From contig NZ_PEIG01000022.1 of the NCBI RefSeq assembly GCF_002749975.1, positions 1 through 64,000 on the forward strand: 64,000 bases of DNA, read 5' to 3'. Each line of letters begins with the position of its first letter. The stretch's first letter is position 1. The stretch is from Gloeocapsopsis sp. IPPAS B-1203. Lineage in GTDB: Bacteria > Cyanobacteriota > Cyanobacteriia > Cyanobacteriales > Chroococcidiopsidaceae. Below, in pieces: positions 48,174-56,714 of this stretch. A model generated the notes under the pieces. The model was not told the origin of the DNA. It ran no database searches and saw only the letters and a list, made by a program, of their open reading frames with translations. Position numbers and translations under genes: made by a program.

Positions 48174-51100
48174 ATGGTTCATATCAAGCGCCTGGAATTA
48201 TCGAACTTTAAATCTTTTGGTGGCACAACTCAAATCCCGCTGCTACCAGAGTTTACTGTTGTTTCTGGACCAAATGGTTCGGGTAAATCAAACATTTTAG
48301 ATGCTTTATTGTTTGGCTTAGGACTTGCTAGTTCTAAGGGAATGCGGGCTGAACGTCTGCCAGATTTGGTCAACCACACGCAAGCAACTCGCGGACGTAC
48401 TGTTGAAGCGAGTGTGACTGTTACTTTTGATTTGGAAGGTTTGGAAGAGAGGGATCAGGGAAATACAACACTGGAGAAGGGAAACCTTGATGAAGCAACG
48501 CCAGAAGATCGCGTTTTAGATGAACTCAGTGTCACTCGTAAGTTGCGCGTGACTCAACAGGGAACTTATACATCGACTTATTACATCAATGGCGAAGCTT
48601 GTACGCTGACTGAATTGCACGAACAATTGAATCGCTTGCGCATTTATCCTGAAGGTTACAATGTTGTCCTCCAAGGCGATGTGACTAGCATTATTTCAAT
48701 GAACTCGCGCGAACGGCGAGAAATTATTGATGAACTTGCGGGTGTTGCCACATTTGACCGCAAAATTACGCAAGCAAAGGAAACTCTCGATCAAGTTAAA
48801 GATCGTGAAGAACGCTGTCAGATTGTTGAACAAGAATTAATTACCCAACGCGATCGCTTGTCGCAAGACCGGATCAAAGCAGAAAAATATCAACAACTGC
48901 GTACCGAATTACAACAAAAATCACAGTGGGAAGTAGTTCTAGTTTGGCGATCGCTCCAAAATCAACAAGAACACCTGGCAACTCAAATTCAAGCAGGCGA
49001 TCGCACTTTAGCAGAACTCTTGCAACAACACGCTACGCTCACAATTGCAATTCAACAAGTAACAGCTGAGCTGGAGCAACTGAATCGTCAAGTAAAAGCT
49101 TTAGGCGAAGAGGAACTCTTAAAACTGCAATCGCATTTAGCAACCCAAGAAGCTGAGTATCGACAACTACAACGACAGTACGAAGAATACGTCCAAACAG
49201 ATTTTAAAACTGAATGCAGTATACAACAAAAACAATCTGAGCTGCAAGAGTATGACAACAAACTTGAGCAACTGAACCAAGAACAAAATTCTAAAGCCGA
49301 GGCGATTGTTGCTTTACAAGCCGAACGCGATGCAGCACAACACCAACTAGAGCAAAGCCGAGAAGACGCAAATGCGATCGCCGACGCAGCAGATGTATGG
49401 GTACAACAGCAAACTACCCTAACCCGCGAAATCGAAGCACTATTACAAGCAACTGAACCGCAATCAAGAACGCAAGCTCAACTACGCGAACGCACAAACC
49501 AACTGCAACGACAATTGCAAGACCAAAAGCAAACTATTGACAAGATTGAACCAGAAATTGCAGTCAAACAACAGCAACTCGCAGCAGAAGAACAACAAGC
49601 GATCGCTTTAACAACTCAAGTAGAAACGTTAGCGCAATCATTGACAGCAGCCGAACAAGAATTGCAAATTCAACAAGATACCTTCAAGCGGCTACTTGCA
49701 GAACAACGAGACAAACAACGGCAATTAGACAAGTTAGAAGCACAAGCGCAAGCGTTACAAGAAACACAAGGTACAGGTGCTACAAAAGTTATCTTGCAAT
49801 CAGGATTGAGTGGTGTGTGTGGTTTAGTCGCACAATTGGGTAGAGTTGAACCCCGCTACCAATTAGCATTAGAAACTGCTGCGGGAGCAAGATTAGGGCA
49901 ATTAGTTGTCGAAGACGATGCAGTCGCCGCCACAGCAATTGAAATCCTCAAGCAAAAACGGGCGGGAAGGGCGACATTTTTACCACTGAATAAGATTCAA
50001 CCTTTACGCTTTTCACCCACAACTGCGCTGCGTTATGCAGAGGGATTTGTCAATTACGCAATTGACTTGATTGAGTGCGATCGCCGCTATCGTGATGTCT
50101 TTGCTTATGTTTTTGGTAGTACCGTTGTTTTTACAACTTTAGAATCTGCGAGAAAACACTTAGGGCAATATCGTATTGTCACGCTAGAAGGAGAACTTCT
50201 AGAGACAAGTGGCGCAATGACAGGCGGTAGTATAAATCAACAACGTTCCGGTTTACACTTTGGTACGAGTGAAGCGACTGAATCTGATGAAGCAAAACAA
50301 CTCACGCATCGCTTGCAAGAAATTGCGCTGATTTTAAAACGTTGTGAATCTAATATTGAAGCACTCACCGTCAAAACAAAACATCTATCACAAGAATTTA
50401 CTGAAGTGCGTCAACAGTGCCGCGAACATCAGTTACGTGCAGAACAGCTACGTAAAGAAATTCAAGGATTAACTCAGCAACTGCAACAAACAGAGTCGCA
50501 ATGGCGGCAAACTGAAGAACAGTTGAATAGTACGCGATCGCAACTCGAAGTTTTAGATGGCGAACTTCCTTCGCAAGAAGCGCAACTACAACAAAAACGA
50601 CAACTATTAGCTGAATTAGAACAATCGCAAACTAACAGTCAATGGCAACAAATTCAGACAACGATTAAAAGTCAAGAACAACAACTACAAGAACGCTTGC
50701 AAGCTGTTCTCAAAGCCGAACAACGCCATACTGAATTAGTCAACGCTGCAATTCTCATCCAAGGAAAAATTACCGAATGTCAACAACGCATCCAAGAGTA
50801 TCAACAACAGCAATCTTCTATTAGCAATCAGCAATCTTCTATTAGCACTCAAATCGATACTCTCGCAACACAAATTGCCCAAACCAAAGAAGCTTTACAG
50901 CAAATTGAAAACAAATTAGGTACGCAAAAGCAACTGCGCGATCGCACAGAAGCACAATTACGCGATCGCCAGCAACAACATCAACAACTAAAATGGCAAC
51001 AGCAAAAACTTCAGGAAGAACAACAAACACGTCGGGAAGACTTAAAGCTATTGCAAGCACAAATTCACGAGCAAATGGCAGATTTACCCAATCCCTTGCC

Positions 51101-51782
51101 AGAAGTGCCTGATAAAGTTGATTTAGAACAACTCCAACGCGAAGTGCGATCGCTTACTAAACGCTTACAAGCATTAGAACCAGTTAATATGTTGGCCTTA
51201 GAAGAATACGAACGTACTACTGCCCGTTTAGAAGAATTAAGTCAAAAACTGCTAACTTTAGAAGCCGAACGTACCGAACTACTTTTGCGGATAGAAAACT
51301 TTACCACATTGCGCCAACGTGCTTTTAAAGAAGCCTTTGATGCGGTTAATCAAAACTTCCAAAGTATTTTTGCAACGCTTTCTGATGGTGATGGCTATTT
51401 ACAACTCGATAATCCCGAAGATCCTTTTAATAGTGGGTTAAATCTTGTCGCCCACCCAAAGGGAAAACCTGTACAACGACTAGCTTCCATGTCTGGCGGA
51501 GAAAAATCACTCACTGCATTAAGCTTTATTTTTGCGCTACAACGCTATCGTCCATCGCCTTTCTATGCTTTTGATGAAGTTGATATGTTTCTCGATGGGG
51601 CAAATGTGGAACGATTAGCTAAAATGATAAAACAACAAGCACAACTTGCACAATTTATAGTTGTGAGTCTGCGTAGACCAATGATAGAATCTGCCGAACG
51701 TACAATTGGAGTCACTCAAGCCCGAGGAGCTTATACTCAAGTATTAGGAATAAAATTGCAACAGTCAAACACCTCGTCATGA
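48174..51782 (+). CDS. smc: chromosome segregation protein SMC
   Basis: A 1202-residue SMC ATPase. Walker A GPNGSGKSN (about residues 34-42) sits in the N-terminal head. Long Gln/Glu/Lys-rich coiled coils (~170-500 and ~680-1010) flank the hinge (~520-660, with VCGLVAQLGRVEPRYQLALE and GGSI). The C-terminal head has the ABC signature LASMSGGEKSL and Walker B PFYAFDEVDMFLD. SMC with ScpA/ScpB compacts and segregates chromosomes; those partners are not in the window. Length is normal for cyanobacterial SMC. A 7-residue tandem duplication lies in the C-terminal coil. Confidence 0.96.
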   Translation: MVHIKRLELSNFKSFGGTTQIPLLPEFTVVSGPNGSGKSNILDALLFGLGLASSKGMRAERLPDLVNHTQATRGRTVEASVTVTFDLEGLEERDQGNTTLEKGNLDEATPEDRVLDELSVTRKLRVTQQGTYTSTYYINGEACTLTELHEQLNRLRIYPEGYNVVLQGDVTSIISMNSRERREIIDELAGVATFDRKITQAKETLDQVKDREERCQIVEQELITQRDRLSQDRIKAEKYQQLRTELQQKSQWEVVLVWRSLQNQQEHLATQIQAGDRTLAELLQQHATLTIAIQQVTAELEQLNRQVKALGEEELLKLQSHLATQEAEYRQLQRQYEEYVQTDFKTECSIQQKQSELQEYDNKLEQLNQEQNSKAEAIVALQAERDAAQHQLEQSREDANAIADAADVWVQQQTTLTREIEALLQATEPQSRTQAQLRERTNQLQRQLQDQKQTIDKIEPEIAVKQQQLAAEEQQAIALTTQVETLAQSLTAAEQELQIQQDTFKRLLAEQRDKQRQLDKLEAQAQALQETQGTGATKVILQSGLSGVCGLVAQLGRVEPRYQLALETAAGARLGQLVVEDDAVAATAIEILKQKRAGRATFLPLNKIQPLRFSPTTALRYAEGFVNYAIDLIECDRRYRDVFAYVFGSTVVFTTLESARKHLGQYRIVTLEGELLETSGAMTGGSINQQRSGLHFGTSEATESDEAKQLTHRLQEIALILKRCESNIEALTVKTKHLSQEFTEVRQQCREHQLRAEQLRKEIQGLTQQLQQTESQWRQTEEQLNSTRSQLEVLDGELPSQEAQLQQKRQLLAELEQSQTNSQWQQIQTTIKSQEQQLQERLQAVLKAEQRHTELVNAAILIQGKITECQQRIQEYQQQQSSISNQQSSISTQIDTLATQIAQTKEALQQIENKLGTQKQLRDRTEAQLRDRQQQHQQLKWQQQKLQEEQQTRREDLKLLQAQIHEQMADLPNPLPEVPDKVDLEQLQREVRSLTKRLQALEPVNMLALEEYERTTARLEELSQKLLTLEAERTELLLRIENFTTLRQRAFKEAFDAVNQNFQSIFATLSDGDGYLQLDNPEDPFNSGLNLVAHPKGKPVQRLASMSGGEKSLTALSFIFALQRYRPSPFYAFDEVDMFLDGANVERLAKMIKQQAQLAQFIVVSLRRPMIESAERTIGVTQARGAYTQVLGIKLQQSNTSS
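50808..50849 (+). repeat. 21-bp tandem duplication in the SMC coiled coil
   Basis: Two copies of a 21-bp unit (20 of 21 identical) encode QQSSISN and QQSSIST. One unit equals exactly one coiled-coil heptad, so the register is kept. Confidence 0.8.
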
Positions 51783-51845
51783 GGATTTGCTAATAATAGT
51801 ATTGATTAATTAACCGGATTCGAGATCAGGACTCGGCAAAAGAAA

Positions 51846-52841
51846 ATGACCTCTGAACAGATTATAAGGCGTTCCGACATCTTGAACACCCAAGTGATCA
51901 CCAAAGATAATGGTAAGCGGCTAGGTGTGATCAATCAGCTATGGGTGGATATTGACCGACGAGAGGTTGTAGCCATGGGCTTGCGAGACAACCTGATCGC
52001 GTTTGCCGGTGTGCCACGCTATATGTATCTTAATAGCGTCAACCAAATCGGTGATGTGGTCTTGGTCGATAACGAGGATGTTATTGAAGATATCGACGTT
52101 GATGTTTACAGCAACGTAGTCAACTGTGAAGTGATTACCGAGACAGGCGAACTCTTAGGTAGAGTCCGTAATTTCAAGTTTAATGCGGAAACAGGAACAC
52201 TGACCTCACTCATTATTGCTTCTTTAGGTTTACCGCAAATTCCCGATCAGGTGATTAGTACTTACGAAATTTCGATAGATGAAGTTGTTAGTAGTGGTCC
52301 TAATCGAATTATTGTATTTGAAGGCGCAGAAGAACGGGTAACGCAGCTTACAGTAGGTTTACTTGAACGTTTGGGTATTGGCAAAGCCCCTTGGGAACGC
52401 GAAGAGGAAGAAGCTTACTTTACTCCGACTGCTAAACCAGAAAATCAACTAGGAACTGGCGTACCTTTACAAGCCCCAGTAAAGCCCATGCGTGCAACGC
52501 AGCCTGTTGAACAGACATGGGATGAAGACGATTACGAATACGAACCAATTCAACCTGCACCACGACAACAGCAGCGCTATCAACAACAGTACGAATCTAT
52601 TCAGTACGCAGAGGAAGAATACGAGGATAACTGGAGTGAAGCATCAGGAAGCGATCGCTACTCTGAACCACCCCGCTACGTCGAACCCGAACCATACAAA
52701 GAACCAGACTCCAGTGATGATTATCGCTACGAAGACGACGAGGAGTTAACCCAAGATGTCTGGGAAGATACTGAACCAAAACCAGTAAACATTCCCAAGA
52801 AAATCAAGCAACCAGAATACGAAGAAGAAGATCGCTACTAA
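51846..52841 (+). CDS. PRC-barrel domain protein with long acidic tail
   Basis: A 331-residue protein. Residues ~1-165 contain two PRC-barrel-like units (LNTQVITKDNGKRLGVINQLWVDIDRREVVAMGL and NCEVITETGELLGRVRNFKF). The remainder is rich in Glu, Asp, Tyr, Gln and Pro and probably disordered. PRC barrels occur in RNA-processing and photosynthetic assembly proteins, but this protein's role is unknown. It follows smc by about 63 bp in the same direction and is followed by a terminator. Confidence 0.8.
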   Translation: MTSEQIIRRSDILNTQVITKDNGKRLGVINQLWVDIDRREVVAMGLRDNLIAFAGVPRYMYLNSVNQIGDVVLVDNEDVIEDIDVDVYSNVVNCEVITETGELLGRVRNFKFNAETGTLTSLIIASLGLPQIPDQVISTYEISIDEVVSSGPNRIIVFEGAEERVTQLTVGLLERLGIGKAPWEREEEEAYFTPTAKPENQLGTGVPLQAPVKPMRATQPVEQTWDEDDYEYEPIQPAPRQQQRYQQQYESIQYAEEEYEDNWSEASGSDRYSEPPRYVEPEPYKEPDSSDDYRYEDDEELTQDVWEDTEPKPVNIPKKIKQPEYEEEDRY

Positions 52842-52850
52842 GTAGTCATT

Positions 52851-52879
52851 ACCCTCCACCTCTAAAGTGGGGGGTTTTT
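52851..52879 (+). terminator. intrinsic terminator after the PRC-barrel gene
   Basis: A stem ACCCTCCAC/GTGGGGGG (with one G-T wobble) and a 7-nt loop are followed by TTTTT, 10 bp after the stop codon. Confidence 0.8.
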
Positions 52880-52952
52880 GTTAATAAGTGTATAAAGTTA
52901 TTTTCTATAGTCTAAGTAATATAAGCTTGAATGTTTGATTAGCAAGTTTCCT

Positions 52953-53141
52953 TTAATCAATAGCTTCGATAGCATCAAGAACTTATTTAACTATTTCAGG
53001 ATGTAAGATATTGCCAGCGTGGAAAGGAACAACGACTCTATTATTATCTCTAAGATAAATTCTCTGATTGCCTTTACTTCTGATTAATACAAAACAGGCA
53101 TTAAATAATAGTTTCGCCGTTAATCGCGGTAGTCTAGGCAA
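52953..53141 (-). pseudogene. truncated hicA-like toxin
   Basis: A reading frame from TTG at 53141 overlaps the end of hicB and encodes PRLTAKLLFNACFVLIRSKG and then VVVPFHAGNILHPEIVK, the HicA double-stranded-RNA-binding-like toxin pattern including the expected His in PFHAG. A TAA at 52983-52985 stops it after about 52 residues. The same frame continues past this stop as VLDAIEAID to a second stop at 52953, matching the usual HicA C-terminal helix. The toxin is therefore shortened by a nonsense mutation and its start is non-ATG. Confidence 0.65.
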
Positions 53142-53358
53142 CTTGAACCTCAAACGTCATCGTCGATATTTCTTTACTTAAAAGTGCTTCTCTCTCCTCA
53201 CGTGATAGTGTTTCCAAATAAAGTTCAATTGCTTCTTGAATATTAGCAGTTACATCCTCAAAAGAATCTCCTTGAGATTGACAACCCTCTAAATTAGGAC
53301 AATACGCATAATATCCGTGTTCATCTTTTTCAATCACAACACTGATTTTGTATGACAT
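53134..53358 (-). CDS. hicB: HicB-like antitoxin
   Basis: A 74-residue protein with the partial RNase-H-like HicB fold: YKISVVIEKDEHGYYAYCP, then LEGCQSQGDSFEDVTANIQEAIELYLE. It lacks a DNA-binding tail. HicB neutralises the HicA mRNA interferase. The ATG at 53358 has AGGAG about 8 nt upstream. The toxin gene overlapping its end is truncated, so hicB is probably a remnant or works on a toxin elsewhere. Confidence 0.82.
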   Translation of the reverse strand: MSYKISVVIEKDEHGYYAYCPNLEGCQSQGDSFEDVTANIQEAIELYLETLSREEREALLSKEISTMTFEVQVA

Positions 53359-53413
53359 TATTATCTCCTGATCTCACTCATTGCGTACATTCGTTAACTA
53401 TCCATCTTTTGAA

Positions 53414-54670
53414 CTATTTCCATTTATTATCAAAAGATGTATGCTCAAGCGTATTAACAAAACAGAGATTATCAAACTCTTGATATTCACCCATTTTTTG
53501 CTTATAGGCAAACTCAATATTTAAGTTAGCAATATAATAGGGTAAAATTGCCACTTCATTGCAGTGGATTTCATTTTTATACTTGTACGGCAAAGTATTT
53601 TTAGGCAAATATTCAATTAATTCAGTAATAAAAGTACCTGTACCAGTTGCAGGATCTAAAATTTCAGCATTTTTATCTGCTAATAGTTTACCAAAGTGCT
53701 TATGTGTTAAATAATCGACACTCTCAATCATGAACCGCACAATCTCATTTGGAGTATAGACAATTCCTAATCTATCTGCTGCTTTAGGGTTATACGCTTT
53801 ATAAAAATTCTCGTAAACTGCTTTGAGAAACTTTTGCTTTTCGTGATGATTGTAAATATTAGCAGCAGTTCGTCTAATGACTCCGTAATAACGTTCAATC
53901 GTACCTAAAATATTTCGACGATTACTTACTGTAAAAAATGTATCGATGACACGCTGTAACTTACAAGCAACATTATTTTCTCTATGAAACTGTGATTTAT
54001 TGAATATATTGATAAAAATATCTTCTGTGAGAATGTACTAAATCATCATTTCTCGCACATCCAATAATGTAATCTCAGGATTAATAGATTCTTGACATAT
54101 CTTCCAAAAATTATCTCTACATTTGCAAAACTCCGCATTCGTTTCTTGTTGCTGAGCAATCATATCTCTTAGAGTGACAAGAATTGTCGGCAAATCTTAC
54201 TTGAATGTCTCAATAGCAGCGCGAAAATCTTTAACTTCAGGGCGAACGTAATTAATAAATGTTGTAATAGCACTATCTAACCCTTCCGCATCTCGCATGG
54301 GAACACGCATTGCTTCATTACCACTCTGAATTAAAACGGCTGTCTGGGAATCTTCAAACAGAAGGTTACTATCGGGATAACCTTTTGCCAGCTTTTTATC
54401 TATTGCTTGATCTAAATTGTCATATTGATCTTTACTTTCTCAATATCCCCAATCTAGACGTAAAGCATCTTTAACAGTACCATCAGGATAAACTACTTTA
54501 CCATTCTTTGTTTTATAATCAAGTTCAGAAACTAATAAAAATTCTCTCGGTTTACACTACTCATTTAGTAAGTTTTGAAAAGCAGTTCTAATTGATGTTT
54601 CTTTGCGCGAACCGCTATACTGGATAAACTTATCAACTTCTGCATGATATTTATTAATTAACAATAATGA
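53414..54670 (-). pseudogene. type ISP-like restriction-modification gene remnant, interrupted by stops
   Basis: One frame can be followed for over 400 codons, interrupted by TAG at 54557-54559, TGA at 54440-54442, TAA at 54197-54199 and TAG at 54038-54040. Readable blocks include YHAEVDKFIQYSGSRKETSI, SELDYKTKNGKVVYPDG, VLIQSGNEAMRVPMRDAEGL, TIERYYGVIRRTAANIYNHH and GIVYTPNEIVRFMIESVDY, followed by AEILDPATGTGTFITELIEY (SAM-binding motif I of N6-adenine methylases). This order, an N-terminal nuclease-type region then the methylase, fits single-chain ISP/type I-like enzymes. The downstream helicase/target-recognition part is absent beyond 53414. The upstream start is unclear. A 108-residue open piece (53740-53414) remains but is not a functional gene. 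Confidence 0.8.
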
Positions 54671-55381
54671 TATTACTAGAAAAATATAATTTATAGTTAT
54701 GTCAAAACTAACCTGTTAGAAGACAAAGCTTCTTCAGAAAAAATACGTTATTAAAAGTAGAGATCTTATATTGCGATCGCTTCTATTTCAAGATAACTAC
54801 AAAAAGCAAATTTAATAATATAGCTAGTAAATTCCATAAATATACATGGTATTTATTTTCTGAAATGGGTATGTAATAAATGCCCGTATTCATACTTAAG
54901 CAACTTTGACTAGCTTACAGATATCTTTATAAAACCTTAATAGTAAATTTTCTGATATTGGCAATAAATAGAATAATTACGGTGAGATTTAAAGTTATTT
55001 TTTTTACCTTAGTGCTTCCGTATAAATTGGTATAGACAGCCGAGATGGCTATCATACATTTAATTCAATAGAATTGTAATTTGGTAACGTAGCTTACATA
55101 AATCAATTATCATTTATTAAGTCCGCAATTCTGATTTGGCATTTATATTTTAAACAAGTTGAAATGATAGCTTCACAGATAAATAAAAGCTTTTATTGTC
55201 TTTCATAAGATACAAAAATTTTAGCCTTATCGATAGATTAAACTCTATATTAAACCCAAGAAAATCTTATTTATTAAGTTATAAAATGCTTTATTAACTT
55301 GTGAGAATTTTTGCTGACTTTTCTAGAAATAACAGTTACAAAAAAGATAATTAAAGTTCTCAATTAGATGGAGGACAACAA
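54671..55381. other. 710-bp AT-rich region upstream of apcD4
   Basis: A very AT-rich stretch with no coding frame, between the decayed restriction gene and the allophycocyanin genes. It must hold the apc promoter and a long 5' leader. GGAGGA lies about 7 nt before the apcD4 ATG. No known regulatory motif was recognised. Confidence 0.5.
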
Positions 55382-55858
55382 ATGAGCATAGTAGCACAAG
55401 TAATAGCTCAATCTGATGATGCTAATCGCTTTTTAAGTAATACTGAGCTAGACAAGCTACAAGACTTTTTCAGAACAGGAGAACAACGGCTAAAAGTTGC
55501 TCAAATCTTGACACAAAATGAACAAAAAATTGTGGAAGAAGGTAGCCGCCGCTTTTGGCAAGTAGTTCCGAATACACCAAGTAATAGCGGCGATCCTAAA
55601 AAGACAGCATTATGTCAAAGAGATCAAAGCTGGTATTTACGATTGATTAGCTACGCTGTCTTAGCAGGAAATATGAAGCCTCTGGAAGATATTGGCGTAG
55701 ATGGCATGCGAGAAATGTATACTTCTTTAGGTGTTCCTGTCGGTAACATTGGCAATTGTATGCGCTGCCTCAAAGAAGTTGCCAGTAACATGATGAGTAG
55801 TGAAGAAGCTGCGATCGCCAAGCCTTATTTTGATTATCTGATTCGCGCAATGTATTAA
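55382..55858 (+). CDS. apcD4: allophycocyanin alpha-type subunit, ApcD4-like
   Basis: A 158-residue phycobiliprotein, closest by eye to ApcD (allophycocyanin-B alpha) in its N-terminus (MSIVAQVIAQSDDANRFLS) and SWYLRLISYAVLAG. The bilin-binding Cys is Cys78 in ALCQRDQSW with the conserved Asp81. The chromophore loop is unusual: NTPSNSGDPKK replaces the normal PGGNAYGE-type loop and is about 3 residues shorter. Cys126 and Cys129 are extra. Divergent ApcD paralogues bind phycocyanobilin in ways that shift absorption to the far red. The ApcD4 assignment rests on the context (adjacent divergent apcB and isiX) and the altered loop, not on a tree. Confidence 0.78.
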   Translation: MSIVAQVIAQSDDANRFLSNTELDKLQDFFRTGEQRLKVAQILTQNEQKIVEEGSRRFWQVVPNTPSNSGDPKKTALCQRDQSWYLRLISYAVLAGNMKPLEDIGVDGMREMYTSLGVPVGNIGNCMRCLKEVASNMMSSEEAAIAKPYFDYLIRAMY

Positions 55859-55862
55859 CTCT

Positions 55863-55890
55863 ACTCCTGAAATTATAGGAGTCTTTTTTT
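55863..55890 (+). terminator. terminator-like hairpin between apcD4 and apcB3
   Basis: ACTCCT-(8 nt)-AGGAGT is followed by C and seven T. It starts 4 bp after the apcD4 stop and lies 65 bp before the apcB3 start. It should partly terminate or stabilise the apcD4 message. Confidence 0.65.
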
Positions 55891-55955
55891 ACGCAATTCA
55901 TTTTTTGAATCTCATTTCTGCAATCTTTTTACCAATTTAGTTTGAGAAAAAAGCA

Positions 55956-56441
55956 ATGCAAGATACGATTACTTCGCTTATCAATCCTGCAGATCAACGC
56001 GGTAAATATCTGGAAACCGAGGAGTTGGAAAAACTTAGAAGATATTTCCAATCAGGTGAATTACGTGTCAAAGCTGCCTCTGCAATTAGTAACAATGCTG
56101 CTAATATTATCCGCGAATCTGTAGCAAATTCGTTACTGTACGGTGATATTACCTGTCCTGGTGGGAATATGTATCCTACTCGCCGTTACGCTGCTTGTAT
56201 CCGCGATTTAACTCTCTTTCTACGTTATGCTACTTATGCGATGCTAGCTGCTGATCCTTCCATTTTGGATGAGCGAGTACTTGATGGACTGAAGGAAACT
56301 TACAATTCGTTAGGTGTTCCTATCCAACCAACCATACAAGCAATTCAAGCAATGAAGGAAGTAACAACTCGCATGGTTGGTACTGAAGCGGGTGGAGAAA
56401 TTGGGATGTATTTCGATCACATCTGTAATGGTTTAAGTTAA
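55956..56441 (+). CDS. apcB3: allophycocyanin beta-type subunit, ApcB3-like
   Basis: A 161-residue beta-type phycobiliprotein: [20 protein letters not shown], the [18 protein letters not shown] chromophore region with Asn71 (the usually methylated Asn), Cys81 (bilin attachment) and Asp84. It differs from housekeeping ApcB in this pocket: TLFLRYAT replaces the usual DYYLRYAT, and Cys67 is extra. It is probably the beta partner of the upstream ApcD4-like subunit, since they are the only two apc genes here and lie in tandem. Low-light photoacclimation clusters pair exactly such subunits. A terminator follows. Confidence 0.8.
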   Translation: MQDTITSLINPADQRGKYLETEELEKLRRYFQSGELRVKAASAISNNAANIIRESVANSLLYGDITCPGGNMYPTRRYAACIRDLTLFLRYATYAMLAADPSILDERVLDGLKETYNSLGVPIQPTIQAIQAMKEVTTRMVGTEAGGEIGMYFDHICNGLS

Positions 56442-56490
56442 ACCGTTTGTTTCTTCCAGAATGTCTGAAGTTGTACAGATATAACCTAAA

Positions 56491-56517
56491 TCCCCCAAGT
56501 GTGGGGGACTTTGATTT
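56491..56517 (+). terminator. intrinsic terminator after apcB3
   Basis: A perfect TCCCCCA-AGTG-TGGGGGA stem-loop is followed by CTTTGATTTT, 49 bp after the apcB3 stop. Confidence 0.75.
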
Positions 56518-56559
56518 TGTAATCCTAAATCATTTGTGAGAATCTCTCCTTTTTTTCTT

Positions 56560-56640
56560 TGTGTACTACCCTGCGGGAAGGCTGCGCCAATGTGCTAGCC
56601 TACGCATACCGCTCCGCGTCTACGTTTTCCAAAAAATCTT
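56560..56640. repeat. GC-rich interspersed-repeat-like segment
   Basis: A GC-rich patch (CTGCGGGAAGGCTGCGCC ... CGCTCCGCGTCTACG) in the gap between convergent apcB3 and isiX. It resembles short dispersed repeats common in cyanobacterial intergenic DNA; a similar patch is at about 47920-47970. Confidence 0.4.
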
Positions 56641-56714
56641 ACAACTCAAATAGGATCGCTATAGTAGGCAATCCCGATGGGAGATGGAATAGAATCCATC
56701 TCCCTATTTTTTAT

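Noticed and set aside
53414-53740. A short intact DNA methylase gene
   Set aside because: It is only the surviving open segment of a larger frame containing four stops, and it lacks the catalytic NPPY region.
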